A stretch of DNA of 64,000 nt from Thalassobellus citreus (GTDB lineage: Bacteria; Bacteroidota; Bacteroidia; Flavobacteriales; Flavobacteriaceae): NCBI RefSeq assembly GCF_044385915.1, contig NZ_JBISCC010000120.1, positions 221,485 to 285,484 of the forward strand. Reading direction: 5' to 3'. The notes under the pieces were generated by a model. It was not told the origin of the DNA, did not search any database, and was given only the letters and a program-made list of their open reading frames with translations. Positions 27,082 to 36,415 of the stretch are shown here, in pieces. Position numbers and translations under genes: made by a program. Each line of letters begins with the position of its first letter. Position 1 is the stretch's first letter.

Positions 27082-27566
27082 TAGCTAAAAATTAAATTAT
27101 CTTTTGATTTTAATTGACTACTATCAATACTATAAGCTGTTGCAATTTGAGGTATTTTTAATATACTATCTAAAATATATTTTTCTTTACTTAAATCGAA
27201 CTCGTTATCTATTTTTAAAAAATAATTAACACGCTTATATTCTGGTATTAAATGAGTTGTTTTTATTATTTTTTCTTGGTTTTCAAATAATGATTCATAA
27301 TTTATTTGTTGTAAACTTTCTGTTTTACAAACATTAGAAACCAAATTCCATTTTGTTAATTGTTTTTTATTTTCCCATTCAAAAATAGAATATGTTGATG
27401 CTCCTTTATCATAATCTAAATCTGATGCTTTTCTTTTTAAAGTTATTCCCAAATGCTTATTAAGAAGATATGCTAAACGATAATCTTCAAGCGAACAATG
27501 AATTGCTATTAAAGTGCATAATACTTCATCAAAAACATCGTCAAGAACAAGCTTATGAATGGCCAT
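27081..27566 (-). CDS. IPExxxVDY family protein
   Basis: 161 residues of the small Bacteroidota-specific family named for its C-terminal motif. Here the motif reads IPEYKRVNYFLK, with Asn in place of the usual Asp. Function is unknown. The order rnc - IPExxxVDY - pyk is conserved in this group, as seen here, and the gene overlaps pyk by one base. There are no membrane segments or signal, so it is cytoplasmic. Confidence 0.85.
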   Translation of the reverse strand: MAIHKLVLDDVFDEVLCTLIAIHCSLEDYRLAYLLNKHLGITLKRKASDLDYDKGASTYSIFEWENKKQLTKWNLVSNVCKTESLQQINYESLFENQEKIIKTTHLIPEYKRVNYFLKIDNEFDLSKEKYILDSILKIPQIATAYSIDSSQLKSKDNLIFS

Positions 27567-27685
27567 AACTTTAAATAAAAAGCGTAAATATAGTATTTAT
27601 AAAAATTAGTAATGATACATTTTACCTAATCTTAACGATAAAGATAACTAAAACGTTGTAGTAAATTGTTTTTAAAGAACTTTCT

Positions 27686-28426
27686 TTAAATCATTTTAGA
27701 CATTCGACTTTGAAATGCAAAAAAAGCGCGTTTAGAAGCTTTTTCTTCTGCTTTTTTCTTTGATGTAGCTCTTGCTTTAGCTACAATTTTATTGTCTATT
27801 GAGAGCTTTACTGAGAAATGCCTAACCTCATCATTTCCAGTATCTTCATAAACATTATAATTAAATATTTTCTTTTCCTTTTGACACCACTCAATTAATA
27901 AACTCTTGTAACTTATTACCTTGCCTTCAAGAGTTTCAATATCTACATAAGGTATAATAACACGCTTAAAAATAAATTTTTCACAATATTTATAGCCTCT
28001 ATCTAAAAAAATAGCTCCTACTAAAGCTTCAAATAAATTTCCATGAATATTATCTCCAAACTGACCTTGTGGTATTTTACTTTGAACTAAATCAATTAAC
28101 TTAAGACCTTTACCTAACTCATTTAAATGCTCTCTACTTACAATTTTAGATCGCATTTTAGTTAAATAGCCTTCATCTCCACTAGGAACTTCAAGATATA
28201 AATGGGACGCAATTACCGAACTTAACATAGCATCGCCTAAAAACTCTAGGCGCTCATAATTAATGGCGTTACCCTTACTGTCCTTTATATTCATAGAACG
28301 GTGTGTAAAGGCCTTTTCGTAGATTTTTATGTGCTTAGGCTTGAACCCAAGAATTTTATTTATTTGCATAAAAAAATTCCCGTTGCGTTTGAAACGGGAA
28401 TTTAATATGTTACGAATGTTTTTCAT
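27686..28426 (-). CDS. rnc: Ribonuclease III
   Basis: 246 residues. The RNase III domain (about 20-155) has the signature NYERLEFLGDAML holding the catalytic Glu/Asp set, and the second acidic cluster in NLFEALVGAIFLDRGY. A C-terminal double-stranded RNA-binding domain follows (about 170-240), ending KARATSKKKAEEKASKRA. It cleaves dsRNA in rRNA processing and RNA decay. It follows fabF in the same direction (96 bases apart), a common flavobacterial order. Confidence 0.95.
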   Translation of the reverse strand: MKNIRNILNSRFKRNGNFFMQINKILGFKPKHIKIYEKAFTHRSMNIKDSKGNAINYERLEFLGDAMLSSVIASHLYLEVPSGDEGYLTKMRSKIVSREHLNELGKGLKLIDLVQSKIPQGQFGDNIHGNLFEALVGAIFLDRGYKYCEKFIFKRVIIPYVDIETLEGKVISYKSLLIEWCQKEKKIFNYNVYEDTGNDEVRHFSVKLSIDNKIVAKARATSKKKAEEKASKRAFFAFQSRMSKMI

Positions 28427-28522
28427 CTGATAATAAATATCTTAAATTAATGTCAGATGTAATAAACCATGTTTCATTCTACTGTAAAATTAATATATGT
28501 TATGGTTTATTTCATTCGGGAT

Positions 28523-29773
28523 TTAATCTATTTTTTTGAATAATACACAAGCGTTGTGACCGCCAAATCCAAAGGTATTACTCATAGCTACATTAACTTC
28601 ACGTTTTTGAGCCTTGTTTAAAGTTAAATTTAATTCTGGATCAATGTTTTCATCAGCAGTAGTATGGTTAATTGTAGGAGGTACAATACTGTGCTCCATT
28701 GCCAATATAACCGAAATAGCTTCAATAGCTCCTGCTGCACCTAAAAGGTGTCCTGTCATTGATTTTGTAGAATTAATATTTATTTGTTTTGCATGACTAC
28801 CAAATACCTTTGAAATTGCCTTAAGTTCGGCAACATCACCTAAAGGTGTAGATGTACCATGTGTATTAATATGGTCTACATCTTCTGGTTTAAGTCCTGC
28901 ATTTTCTAAACAATTTTTCATTACCTCAACAACACCAATACCTTCTGGATGAGGCGCTGTCATATGATAAGCATCAGAAGATAATCCACCTCCTGCTACT
29001 TCAGCATATATTTTTGCTCCTCTTGCTTTTGCATGCTCATATTCTTCTAAAACTAAAGCACCTGCTCCTTCACCTAAAACAAAACCATCTCTGGATCCAT
29101 CAAAAGGTCTAGAAGCTGTTTCTGGACTTTCATTTCTAGTAGATAAGGCGTGCATCGCATTAAAACCACCCATACCGGCAATAGTTACTGCTGCTTCACT
29201 TCCTCCTGTAACAATAACATCACAATACCCTAAACGAATTGAGTTTAAAGCATCAAATATAGCGTTAGCAGAAGATGCACAAGCAGAAACTGTTGTGTAA
29301 TTTGGCCCCATAAAACCATGTTTTATAGAGATGTTTGCTGGCGCAATGTCAGCAATCATTTTAGGAATAAAGAATGGGTTAAATCTTGGAGAACCATTAC
29401 CAGCAGCAAAGTTTAACACTTCTTGCTGAAAGGTTTCTAATCCGCCAATGCCTGCCCCCCATATAACACCAACTCGTAACTTATTAACTTCTTCAAGATT
29501 TAATTTAGAGTCTTCAATGGCTTCATCTGCAGCTACCATAGCGTATTGTGCAAACTTATCCATTTTACGAGCCTCTTTTCTATCAAAAAAGTCTGTTGCG
29601 GTGAAGTTTTTTAATTCGCAAGCGAATTTTGTTTTAAACTTCTCGGTATCATAATACGTTATAGGCGCAGCACCACTTTTACCACTAACTAAACCGTCCC
29701 AAAATTCATCTTTGGTATTGCCTATTGGTGTTAAAGCCCCTAATCCTGTGACTACAACTCGCTTTAATTCCAT
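28523..29773 (-). CDS. fabF: Beta-ketoacyl-ACP synthase II
   Basis: 416 residues of the thiolase-fold condensing enzyme that elongates acyl-ACP with malonyl-ACP. The Cys-His-His triad is visible in VSACASSANAIFDA, HGTSTPLGD and KSMTGHLLGAAGAIEA. The N-terminus RVVVTGLGALTPIG is typical. It lies 12 bases downstream of acpP, so carrier protein and synthase are co-transcribed. Confidence 0.97.
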   Translation of the reverse strand: MELKRVVVTGLGALTPIGNTKDEFWDGLVSGKSGAAPITYYDTEKFKTKFACELKNFTATDFFDRKEARKMDKFAQYAMVAADEAIEDSKLNLEEVNKLRVGVIWGAGIGGLETFQQEVLNFAAGNGSPRFNPFFIPKMIADIAPANISIKHGFMGPNYTTVSACASSANAIFDALNSIRLGYCDVIVTGGSEAAVTIAGMGGFNAMHALSTRNESPETASRPFDGSRDGFVLGEGAGALVLEEYEHAKARGAKIYAEVAGGGLSSDAYHMTAPHPEGIGVVEVMKNCLENAGLKPEDVDHINTHGTSTPLGDVAELKAISKVFGSHAKQININSTKSMTGHLLGAAGAIEAISVILAMEHSIVPPTINHTTADENIDPELNLTLNKAQKREVNVAMSNTFGFGGHNACVLFKKID

Positions 29774-29785
29774 AAAGTATTTTGC

Positions 29786-30019
29786 TTATTTTGCTGCTTC
29801 TATGTATGATATAGCTTGACCAACTGTTGCAATGTTTTCAGCTTGATCGTCTGGTATTTGGATATCAAATTCTTTTTCGAATTCCATAATCAACTCTACA
29901 GTATCTAAAGAGTCGGCTCCTAAATCGTTTGTGAAGCTTGCTTCTGTTACAACTTCGTTTTCATCAACTCCTAATTTATCAACGATAATCGCTTTTACTC
30001 TTGATGCAATGTCTGACAT
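29786..30019 (-). CDS. acpP: Acyl carrier protein
   Basis: 77 residues, acidic four-helix carrier protein. The phosphopantetheine attachment Ser is in GADSLDTVELIMEFE. It carries growing acyl chains for fatty acid synthesis and is first in the acpP-fabF operon. Confidence 0.98.
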   Translation of the reverse strand: MSDIASRVKAIIVDKLGVDENEVVTEASFTNDLGADSLDTVELIMEFEKEFDIQIPDDQAENIATVGQAISYIEAAK

Positions 30020-30051
30020 AATCTTTTAATTTAAATGTTTTAATTAGTTGG

Positions 30052-30059
30052 CAAAAATA
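30052..30059 (-). promoter_or_regulatory. -7 box of the acpP promoter
   Basis: On the minus strand this reads TATTTTTG, an exact TAnnTTTG match 33 bases before the acpP ATG, giving a leader of about 25 nt. Confidence 0.6.
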
Positions 30060-30205
30060 AAAAACTTTATTTTTAAAACACACCTTTAATTTAAAAATGT
30101 GATGGTAATTTACTAAAATTACTTTGAAGTATTTTTATTTTACCTTCTAATTGTTAATAATTATTCTTTTTTTTGTTCGAATAATAATAACATATTGTCT
30201 GTAAA

Positions 30206-30775
30206 ATGAAACGTATTGTAATTTTTGCGTCCGGAAGTGGTACTAATGCTGAAAATCTAATTAAGTTTTTTCACAACAGAGAAAATGCTTCTGTTATTCA
30301 GGTATTAACTAACAATCCTCATGCCAAAGTTTTAGACAGATGTAAAAAACTTGGTGTTAGTGCGCTTTCTTTTAACAAAGTAGCCTTTACAAAAACAGAG
30401 GATGTTCTTAATGCTTTAAAAGCATCGCAACCAGACCTTATTGTTTTAGCAGGTTTTTTATGGAAGTTTCCAGAAAACATTTTAAATGCATTCCCTAACA
30501 AAGTAATAAACGTACACCCTGCTTTATTACCAAATTACGGTGGTAAAGGTATGTATGGGATGCATGTACATAAAGCTATTGTTGATAACAAAGAACCCGA
30601 AACAGGTATTACCATACATTATGTTAATGAACATTATGATGAAGGTGCTATAATTTTTCAGGCGAAATGCGAAGTAACTTCAACAGATACTGCTGAAGAT
30701 GTTGCTGCTAAGATTCACGAATTAGAAATGGAACACTTTCCTAAGGTTGTTGAGAAATTATTATCTTCAAATTAA
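30206..30775 (+). CDS. purN: Phosphoribosylglycinamide formyltransferase
   Basis: 189 residues. It transfers the formyl group of 10-formyl-THF to GAR in purine synthesis. Visible motifs are IVIFASGSGTNAENL (phosphate-binding), LAGFLWKFPENIL, INVHPALLPNYGGKGMYG with the catalytic His, and GITIHYVNEHYDEGAII with the catalytic Asp. It is divergent from acpP. The stop is two bases before the cyclase start. Confidence 0.96.
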   Translation: MKRIVIFASGSGTNAENLIKFFHNRENASVIQVLTNNPHAKVLDRCKKLGVSALSFNKVAFTKTEDVLNALKASQPDLIVLAGFLWKFPENILNAFPNKVINVHPALLPNYGGKGMYGMHVHKAIVDNKEPETGITIHYVNEHYDEGAIIFQAKCEVTSTDTAEDVAAKIHELEMEHFPKVVEKLLSSN

Positions 30776-30777
30776 AA

Positions 30778-31473
30778 ATGACAGAAATTATAGATTTAAG
30801 TCAAGAAATTTATGAAGGCATGCCTGTTTATAAAGATTTGCCTCAAGTAAAAATGGCAATACATAATACGCATGAAATTTGGAATGGAGAAACTAACCCA
30901 ACAACCCAAACGCCTGCAGTACATAAATTAGAACTTGGCGAACATACAGGCACTCATGTTGATGCTATTAATCATATGGCAAAAGAATATGAGGGGCAAT
31001 CTATAGATAAGATGCCTTTATCTATGTTTTATACTGAAGGTATTTGTTTAGATTTTTCAAATAAAACATTCAAAGAATTAATAGAGATAGAAGACATAAA
31101 AAACGCTTGTAAAAAAGAAAATATAGAAATTAAAGAAAGAGATACCGTATTAATTTATACAGATCATTATAGAAAAGCTTTTAATACTAATAATTGGAAT
31201 AAAGGTCCTGGCATTTCAATTGAAGCAGCAAAATGGCTTGGAAACAAAAAAATATCTGCATTCGGGGTTGAGACAATGTCTCCAGGAGTTCCTGGAATTT
31301 CTAATAAACAAGTACACCACATTTGTGGAGAATTAGGCTTTACTCATTATGAAAACATGATTAACCTATATAAATTAATAGGACGTGGAAGATTTCGTTT
31401 TATTGGATTACCTTTAAAAATAAAAGGAGGAACAGGCTCGCCTGTTAGAGCTATAGCTGTTTTTGAAAAATAA
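30778..31473 (+). CDS. Cyclase family protein (kynurenine formamidase-like fold)
   Basis: 231 residues. The metal-binding signature HTGTHVDAINH is present, as are the N-terminal IIDLSQEIYEGMPVY and the FGVETMSPGVPG segment typical of the Cyclase/KynB superfamily. These are metal-dependent hydrolases. Without other kynurenine genes nearby the substrate is unknown. It lies tightly between purN and the RNase H gene. Confidence 0.85.
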   Translation: MTEIIDLSQEIYEGMPVYKDLPQVKMAIHNTHEIWNGETNPTTQTPAVHKLELGEHTGTHVDAINHMAKEYEGQSIDKMPLSMFYTEGICLDFSNKTFKELIEIEDIKNACKKENIEIKERDTVLIYTDHYRKAFNTNNWNKGPGISIEAAKWLGNKKISAFGVETMSPGVPGISNKQVHHICGELGFTHYENMINLYKLIGRGRFRFIGLPLKIKGGTGSPVRAIAVFEK

Positions 31474-31479
31474 CTTTTT

Positions 31480-32118
31480 ATGTCGAAGAAAAAGAAATAT
31501 TACACGGTTTGGAAAGGACATAAAACAGGTGTTTTTGAAAAATGGAATGTTTGCAAAAAGCAAATAACAGATTATCCCGGTGCTCAATATAAATCTTTCT
31601 CAACTCTAGAAGCTGCTAAAGAAGCCTTAGAAGGTAATTATTTCGATTACATCGGAAAAAATAAAGGTTTTAAAAGTGAATTATCTCATGAACAATTAAA
31701 AAAAATTGGTCAACCTAATTATAATTCTATCTCGGTAGACGCTGCCTCTAGCGGAAACCCAGGCATTATGGAATATCGCGGTGTAGATACCAAAACAAAA
31801 AAACAACTATTTATTCAAGGCCCTTTTGAACAAGGCACCAATAATATTGGAGAATTTCTAGCCTTAGTGCATGGTTTAGCAATTCTAAAAAAAAACAATA
31901 GCGACCGTATTCTATATACCGATTCTAGAACTGCTATGAGTTGGGTAAAAAAGAAAACTTGCAATACAAAACTTGAACGTAACGCAAAAAACAAACCTGT
32001 TTTTGATTTAGTAGACAGAGCTATTGATTGGTTAAAAAACAATTCCTACAAAACGGTTATTGTAAAATGGGAAACCAAAGCTTGGGGTGAAATTCCTGCC
32101 GATTTTGGGAGAAAATAA
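31480..32118 (+). CDS. Ribonuclease H with N-terminal hybrid-binding domain
   Basis: 212 residues. The viroplasmin/HBD domain (about 5-50: YYTVWKGHKTGVFEKWN...FSTLEAAKEAL) binds RNA-DNA hybrids. The RNase H1 domain (about 80-205) carries acidic active-site residues in SVDAASSGNPG, NNIGEFLALVHGLA and LYTDSRTAMSWV, with a final Asp in the C-terminal DFGRK region. It removes RNA from hybrids. This two-domain form is common in Bacteroidota. Confidence 0.9.
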   Translation: MSKKKKYYTVWKGHKTGVFEKWNVCKKQITDYPGAQYKSFSTLEAAKEALEGNYFDYIGKNKGFKSELSHEQLKKIGQPNYNSISVDAASSGNPGIMEYRGVDTKTKKQLFIQGPFEQGTNNIGEFLALVHGLAILKKNNSDRILYTDSRTAMSWVKKKTCNTKLERNAKNKPVFDLVDRAIDWLKNNSYKTVIVKWETKAWGEIPADFGRK

Positions 32119-32144
32119 ATTCGGTTTTTACTAGCTAAATAACT

Positions 32145-32152
32145 TATCTTTG
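32145..32152 (+). promoter_or_regulatory. -7 box before the PfkB kinase
   Basis: TATCTTTG, an exact TAnnTTTG match 22 bases before the ATG at 32175. Confidence 0.6.
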
Positions 32153-32174
32153 CAAAAAAATTAGAACTCTTTTC

Positions 32175-33101
32175 ATGAGTAAATTAGTAATAGTAGGTAC
32201 CGTAGCTTTTGATGCTATTGAAACACCTTTCGGAAAAACCGATAAAATACTTGGTGGAGCAGCAACTTATATAGGTTTATCTGCTTCACATTTTAATGTT
32301 GATGCCGCTGCAGTTTCTGTTGTAGGAGGCGATTTTCCGCAAGAATATTTAGATTTATTATCAAATAAAAATATTGATGTTTCAGGAATTGAAATCGTTA
32401 AAGAAGGCAAAACATTCTTTTGGAGTGGTCGTTATCATAACGATATGAACTCGCGCGATACCTTAGCAACAGAACTAAACACGCTTGCCGATTTTAACCC
32501 TGTGGTTCCGCAAGATTATAAAGATGCAGAAGTTGTTATGCTTGGTAATTTACACCCGCTAGTACAATCTAGTGTATTAGACCAAATGACGACTAAACCA
32601 AAAATGGTTATTTTAGATACCATGAATTTTTGGATGGACTGTGCTTTAGACGATTTACTAAACGTTATAAAACGCGTAGACATTATTACCATTAACGATG
32701 AAGAAGCTAGACAACTAACCGGTGAATACTCATTAGTAGTTGCGGCAAGAAAGATTCATGAAATGGGTCCTAAATATGTTGTAATAAAAAAAGGAGAACA
32801 TGGCGCTTTATTGTTTCATGATCATAATGTTTTTTATGCTCCTGCGTTACCTTTAGAAGAAGTTTTTGATCCTACCGGAGCAGGTGACACCTTTGCTGGA
32901 GGCTTTGCTGGATATATTGCAAAAACAGGAGATACTTCTTTTGAAAATATGAAAAACGCTGTTATTTACGGATCTACATTAGCATCTTTTTGTGTTGAAA
33001 AATTTGGAACCGAGCGCATGCAGAATTTATCAAATGAAGAAGTCCATAAGCGATTATTGCAGTTTAAACAATTAACGCAATTTGAAATAGAATTATCATA
33101 A
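32175..33101 (+). CDS. PfkB-family carbohydrate/nucleoside kinase
   Basis: 308-residue ribokinase-fold kinase. It has the N-terminal KILGGAATYIGLSAS substrate-binding segment and the C-terminal DPTGAGDTFAGGFAGY signature with the catalytic Asp and anion hole. In Bacteroidota this gene commonly precedes purF, and a nucleoside or ribose-type substrate would fit purine metabolism, but the substrate cannot be read from sequence. It has its own promoter and is closed by the hairpin at 33105-33127. Confidence 0.88.
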   Translation: MSKLVIVGTVAFDAIETPFGKTDKILGGAATYIGLSASHFNVDAAAVSVVGGDFPQEYLDLLSNKNIDVSGIEIVKEGKTFFWSGRYHNDMNSRDTLATELNTLADFNPVVPQDYKDAEVVMLGNLHPLVQSSVLDQMTTKPKMVILDTMNFWMDCALDDLLNVIKRVDIITINDEEARQLTGEYSLVVAARKIHEMGPKYVVIKKGEHGALLFHDHNVFYAPALPLEEVFDPTGAGDTFAGGFAGYIAKTGDTSFENMKNAVIYGSTLASFCVEKFGTERMQNLSNEEVHKRLLQFKQLTQFEIELS

Positions 33102-33104
33102 TAC

Positions 33105-33131
33105 AACGCGCTCTAAAAGAGTGCGTTTTTA
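33105..33131 (+). terminator. Rho-independent terminator after PfkB kinase
   Basis: AACGCGCTCT (33105-33114), loop AAA, AGAGTGCGTT (33118-33127) with one G:T pair, followed by a T run. Confidence 0.8.
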
Positions 33132-33181
33132 ATTAAAAATAAAAATTTATTATTTCCGCGTAAGCGAAAACATTTATAATT

Positions 33182-35080
33182 ATGAGTGATGCCTTAAAAC
33201 ACGAATGTGGAATAGCTGTAATAAGACTTTTAAAACCTTTAGAATTTTATAAAGAAAAGTACGGAAGTGCCTTTTATGGTGTAAACAAAATGTATCTCAT
33301 GATGGAGAAGCAGCACAATCGTGGTCAAGATGGTGCTGGATTTGCAAGCATTAAATTAAACACAAAACCTGGCGAACGCTATATTAGTAGAGTACGCTCT
33401 ATTGCTCAGCAACCTATTCAAGATATTTTTGCTCAAATTAACGAACGTGTTAATAACGAATTAAAAGCACATCCAGAATTCATGGACGATGTTGCTGCAC
33501 AAAAAAAACATATCCCATATATTGGAGAAGTTTTATTAGGTCATGTTCGTTATGGTACTTTTGGTAAAAATAGCGTAGAAAGTGTACATCCATTTTTAAG
33601 ACAAAATAACTGGATGCACAGAAACTTAATTATGGCAGGAAACTTTAACATGACCAATGTTAAAGAGCTTTTTAGCAATCTTATAGAATTAGGACAGCAC
33701 CCAAAGGAGTATACCGATACCATCACTGTTATGGAAAAAATTGGTCACTTTCTAGACGATGCTGTAAGCAAAATTTATAAAGACCTAAAAAAGGAAGGCT
33801 ACAACAAACAACAAGCCTCTCCGCTTATTGCCGAACGCCTTAAAGTAGCAAAAATTTTAAGACGTGCTGCCAAAAACTGGGATGGTGGCTACGCAATGGC
33901 AGGACTTATAGGACATGGTGATGCTTTTGTTTTAAGAGACCCTGCCGGAATTAGACCAGCCTATTATTATAAAGATGACGAAGTAGTAGTTGTAGCATCA
34001 GAACGTCCGGTAATTCAAACGGTTTTTAATGTAAAATTTGAAGACGTAAAAGAATTAGAACCAGGACAAGCTATTATTACTAAAAAATCGGGTGAAGTAA
34101 GACTAAAACAAATATTAGAACCTTTAGAAAAGAAATCTTGTTCTTTTGAACGTATTTACTTTTCACGTGGTAGTGATGCCGAAATATACCAAGAACGAAA
34201 AATGCTTGGAAAATTATTAATGCCTAAAGTTTTAGAAGCCATTGATAATGACACAAAAAATACGGTATTCTCTTTTATTCCTAATACTGCTGAAACATCC
34301 TTTTTTGGAATGGTAGAAACTGCTGAAGCATTTATTAATAAAACAAAAACAAATGCTATTTTAAATGGGCAACGTTCTTTATCGGCAGCAAAAGTTACCG
34401 AAATTTTATCTGAACACGCTCGCGTTGAAAAAATAGCTATTAAAGATGTAAAGCTTAGAACTTTTATTACTGAAGACAGTAGTAGAGACGATTTGGTAGC
34501 ACACGTTTACGATGTTACTTATGGTGTTATTAAACCAACCGACAACTTAGTTATTATTGACGATAGCATTGTAAGAGGAACTACTTTAAAGATGAGTATC
34601 TTAAAAATGCTAGATCGTTTAAATCCTAAAAAAATTATTGTTGTATCGTCGGCACCACAAATTAGATATCCAGATTGTTATGGTATTGATATGGCAAACC
34701 TTGAAAGCCTAGTAGCTTTTAGAGCCGCTTTAGAGTTATTAAAAGACAATAATCAATATCATATAGTAAAAAACGTCTATAATAAATGTATCGAACAAAC
34801 AGAATTAGCAGATAAAAATGTTCAGAATTTTGTGAAAGAGATTTATGATCCATTTACAGATGAACAGATATCTGATAAAATTTCAGAATTGTTAAGCGAT
34901 GAGACTATAAAAGCAGAAGTGAAAATTATTTTCCAACCTGTAGAAAATTTACACAAAGCATGTCCTGATCATTTAGGAGATTGGTATTTTACAGGAAACT
35001 ATCCTACAGCAGGAGGTAATAGAGTTGTAAACCGTGCTTTTATCAATTTTTACGAAGGCAATAATGAACGTGCTTATTAA
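33182..35080 (+). CDS. purF: Amidophosphoribosyltransferase
   Basis: 632 residues. It makes phosphoribosylamine from PRPP and glutamine, the first step of purine synthesis. The N-terminal nucleophile Cys9 lies in HECGIAV, implying removal of an 8-residue leader. The glutaminase domain includes GHVRYGTFG, and the C-terminal PRTase domain has the PRPP loop VIIDDSIVRGTT. The protein is longer than the ~500-residue E. coli enzyme, with inserts in the glutaminase half and a C-terminal extension, as usual in this phylum. Confidence 0.95.
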   Translation: MSDALKHECGIAVIRLLKPLEFYKEKYGSAFYGVNKMYLMMEKQHNRGQDGAGFASIKLNTKPGERYISRVRSIAQQPIQDIFAQINERVNNELKAHPEFMDDVAAQKKHIPYIGEVLLGHVRYGTFGKNSVESVHPFLRQNNWMHRNLIMAGNFNMTNVKELFSNLIELGQHPKEYTDTITVMEKIGHFLDDAVSKIYKDLKKEGYNKQQASPLIAERLKVAKILRRAAKNWDGGYAMAGLIGHGDAFVLRDPAGIRPAYYYKDDEVVVVASERPVIQTVFNVKFEDVKELEPGQAIITKKSGEVRLKQILEPLEKKSCSFERIYFSRGSDAEIYQERKMLGKLLMPKVLEAIDNDTKNTVFSFIPNTAETSFFGMVETAEAFINKTKTNAILNGQRSLSAAKVTEILSEHARVEKIAIKDVKLRTFITEDSSRDDLVAHVYDVTYGVIKPTDNLVIIDDSIVRGTTLKMSILKMLDRLNPKKIIVVSSAPQIRYPDCYGIDMANLESLVAFRAALELLKDNNQYHIVKNVYNKCIEQTELADKNVQNFVKEIYDPFTDEQISDKISELLSDETIKAEVKIIFQPVENLHKACPDHLGDWYFTGNYPTAGGNRVVNRAFINFYEGNNERAY

Positions 35081-35183
35081 TTCAGATTTTTATAATTTTA
35101 TAACACACAAACTGAATAAAACACGTTTCAACCAAGAAAAATGCCGTTTATCTAATAAATAATCAGATTACTTAAAATACACA

Positions 35184-35268
35184 TAAATTAGTATCACCAT
35201 AACATAAGTAGGTTAAGTTCATGGTAGATTTGGGGCAAAAAAAGGTGAACATCTGTTCGCCTTTTTTT
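35184..35268 (+). ncRNA. Small structured RNA, copy 1
   Basis: A 73-base unit from ACCAT (35196) to the T run ending at 35268. The 5' hairpin pairs ACCAT..AAC with GTT.CATGGT. A conserved single-stranded stretch (AGATTTGGGGC) leads into a terminator hairpin, GGTGAAC-ATCT-GTTCGCC plus seven T. The -7-like box TAAATTAG (35184-35191) has one mismatch to TAnnTTTG. It is related to copy 2 by near identity outside the terminator stem. It might belong to a known flavobacterial RNA class such as Flavo-1; I could not check this. Confidence 0.7.
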
Positions 35269-35382
35269 ATGCCCTATCGTTTGTTTAAAAATCGCTTTCA
35301 GCAATATATTCTTTCACTATTTCTGTTAAGCCAATATATGAGCAGTTTAACTAAAATGTTTTATTAATCCTTTTTACTCTTA

Positions 35383-35463
35383 TATCTTTGCTGAACCATA
35401 ACATAAGTAGGTTAAGTTCATGGTAGATTTGGGGCAAAAAGGTGGACATTCGTCTGCCTTTTT
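35383..35463 (+). ncRNA. Small structured RNA, copy 2
   Basis: A 69-base unit (35395-35463) identical to copy 1 over the first ~45 bases. It is preceded by an exact -7 box TATCTTTG (35383-35390), which places the transcription start at the ACCAT hairpin. Its terminator stem GGTGGAC-ATTC-GTCTGCC differs from copy 1 at paired positions yet still folds, which supports a functional RNA. Apart from the two copies and the sod terminator, 35081-35681 shows no gene. Confidence 0.8.
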
Positions 35464-35623
35464 CATTTTATAGAATTTTCATGATAGATGAAAATCTTTT
35501 TTATTTTAAATTAAAACGACCTATAAAAACAAGTTTCTAGCTTATTATTGATTCCTAATTTGGCAGGAATAATAAGATAGCCAAATTTGTTCCAGAAATA
35601 AATTAAGAATAAAAGTAACGCCA

Positions 35624-35656
35624 TAAAAAAAGCAAACCCAATTAAGAGTTTGCTTT
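35624..35656 (-). terminator. Terminator after the superoxide dismutase gene
   Basis: AAAGCAAAC (35629-35637) pairs with GTTTGCTTT (35648-35656). On the minus strand it is followed by a U-tract, 26 bases past the stop codon. Confidence 0.8.
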
Positions 35657-35681
35657 AATATATTTAACGATTTAGCAATTA

Positions 35682-36290
35682 TTACTTTGCCTCAGCGTAA
35701 CGTTTTTCAACTTCATTCCAGTTAATAACACTAAAAAATGCTTTAATGTAATCTGGACGACGGTTTTGGTAGTTTAAATAATAAGCGTGCTCCCAAACAT
35801 CTAATCCTAAAATAGGAGTTCCTCCACAAGTAACACCAGGCATTAGCGGGTTATCTTGGTTTGGTGTAGAACAAATTTCTACTTTACCACCTTTTTGCAC
35901 ACATAACCAAGCCCAACCAGACCCAAAACGTGTTGCTGCAGCTTTAGAAAAAGCATCAATAAATTCTTCTTTAGAACCATAAGCTGCTTCAATAGCATCT
36001 TTTAATTCTCCAGATAAATATCCTCTGTCTTCTGGATTCATAACCGTCCAAAATAATGAGTGGTTATAAAAACCACCACCGTTATTTCTAACAGCTCCAT
36101 TATCCATATCTAAATTTGCAAGAATATCTTCAATAGTCTTTCCTTCTAAATCTGTTCCTGCAATAGCATTATTTAAATTGTTTGTATACCCTTGGTGATG
36201 TTTTGAGTGGTGTATCTCCATAGTACGGGCGTCCATATGAGGCTCTAAAGCATCATAAGCATATCCCAATTCTGGTAATTCAAAAGCCAT
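35682..36290 (-). CDS. Superoxide dismutase (Fe/Mn family)
   Basis: 202 residues. It dismutates superoxide to oxygen and peroxide. Metal ligands are visible in the N-terminal MEIHHSKHHQGY, in NHSLFWTVM, and in the signature DVWEHAYYLNYQNRRPDYI (Asp and His). GGxxG-type and Gln residues suggest an Fe or cambialistic enzyme, but metal choice cannot be settled by eye. It has no signal peptide, so it is cytoplasmic. It is monocistronic with its own terminator. Confidence 0.96.
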   Translation of the reverse strand: MAFELPELGYAYDALEPHMDARTMEIHHSKHHQGYTNNLNNAIAGTDLEGKTIEDILANLDMDNGAVRNNGGGFYNHSLFWTVMNPEDRGYLSGELKDAIEAAYGSKEEFIDAFSKAAATRFGSGWAWLCVQKGGKVEICSTPNQDNPLMPGVTCGGTPILGLDVWEHAYYLNYQNRRPDYIKAFFSVINWNEVEKRYAEAK

Positions 36291-36415
36291 AATTTTTTTG
36301 TTTTAAAATATTAATATTTAATTTATTTCAAATTTACACATAAAACAGGTCAATTAAAAATAATAAATTGTTATTGAACCATCGATAGTTTTTATCTTGT
36401 ATGCAAATTTGTTTT

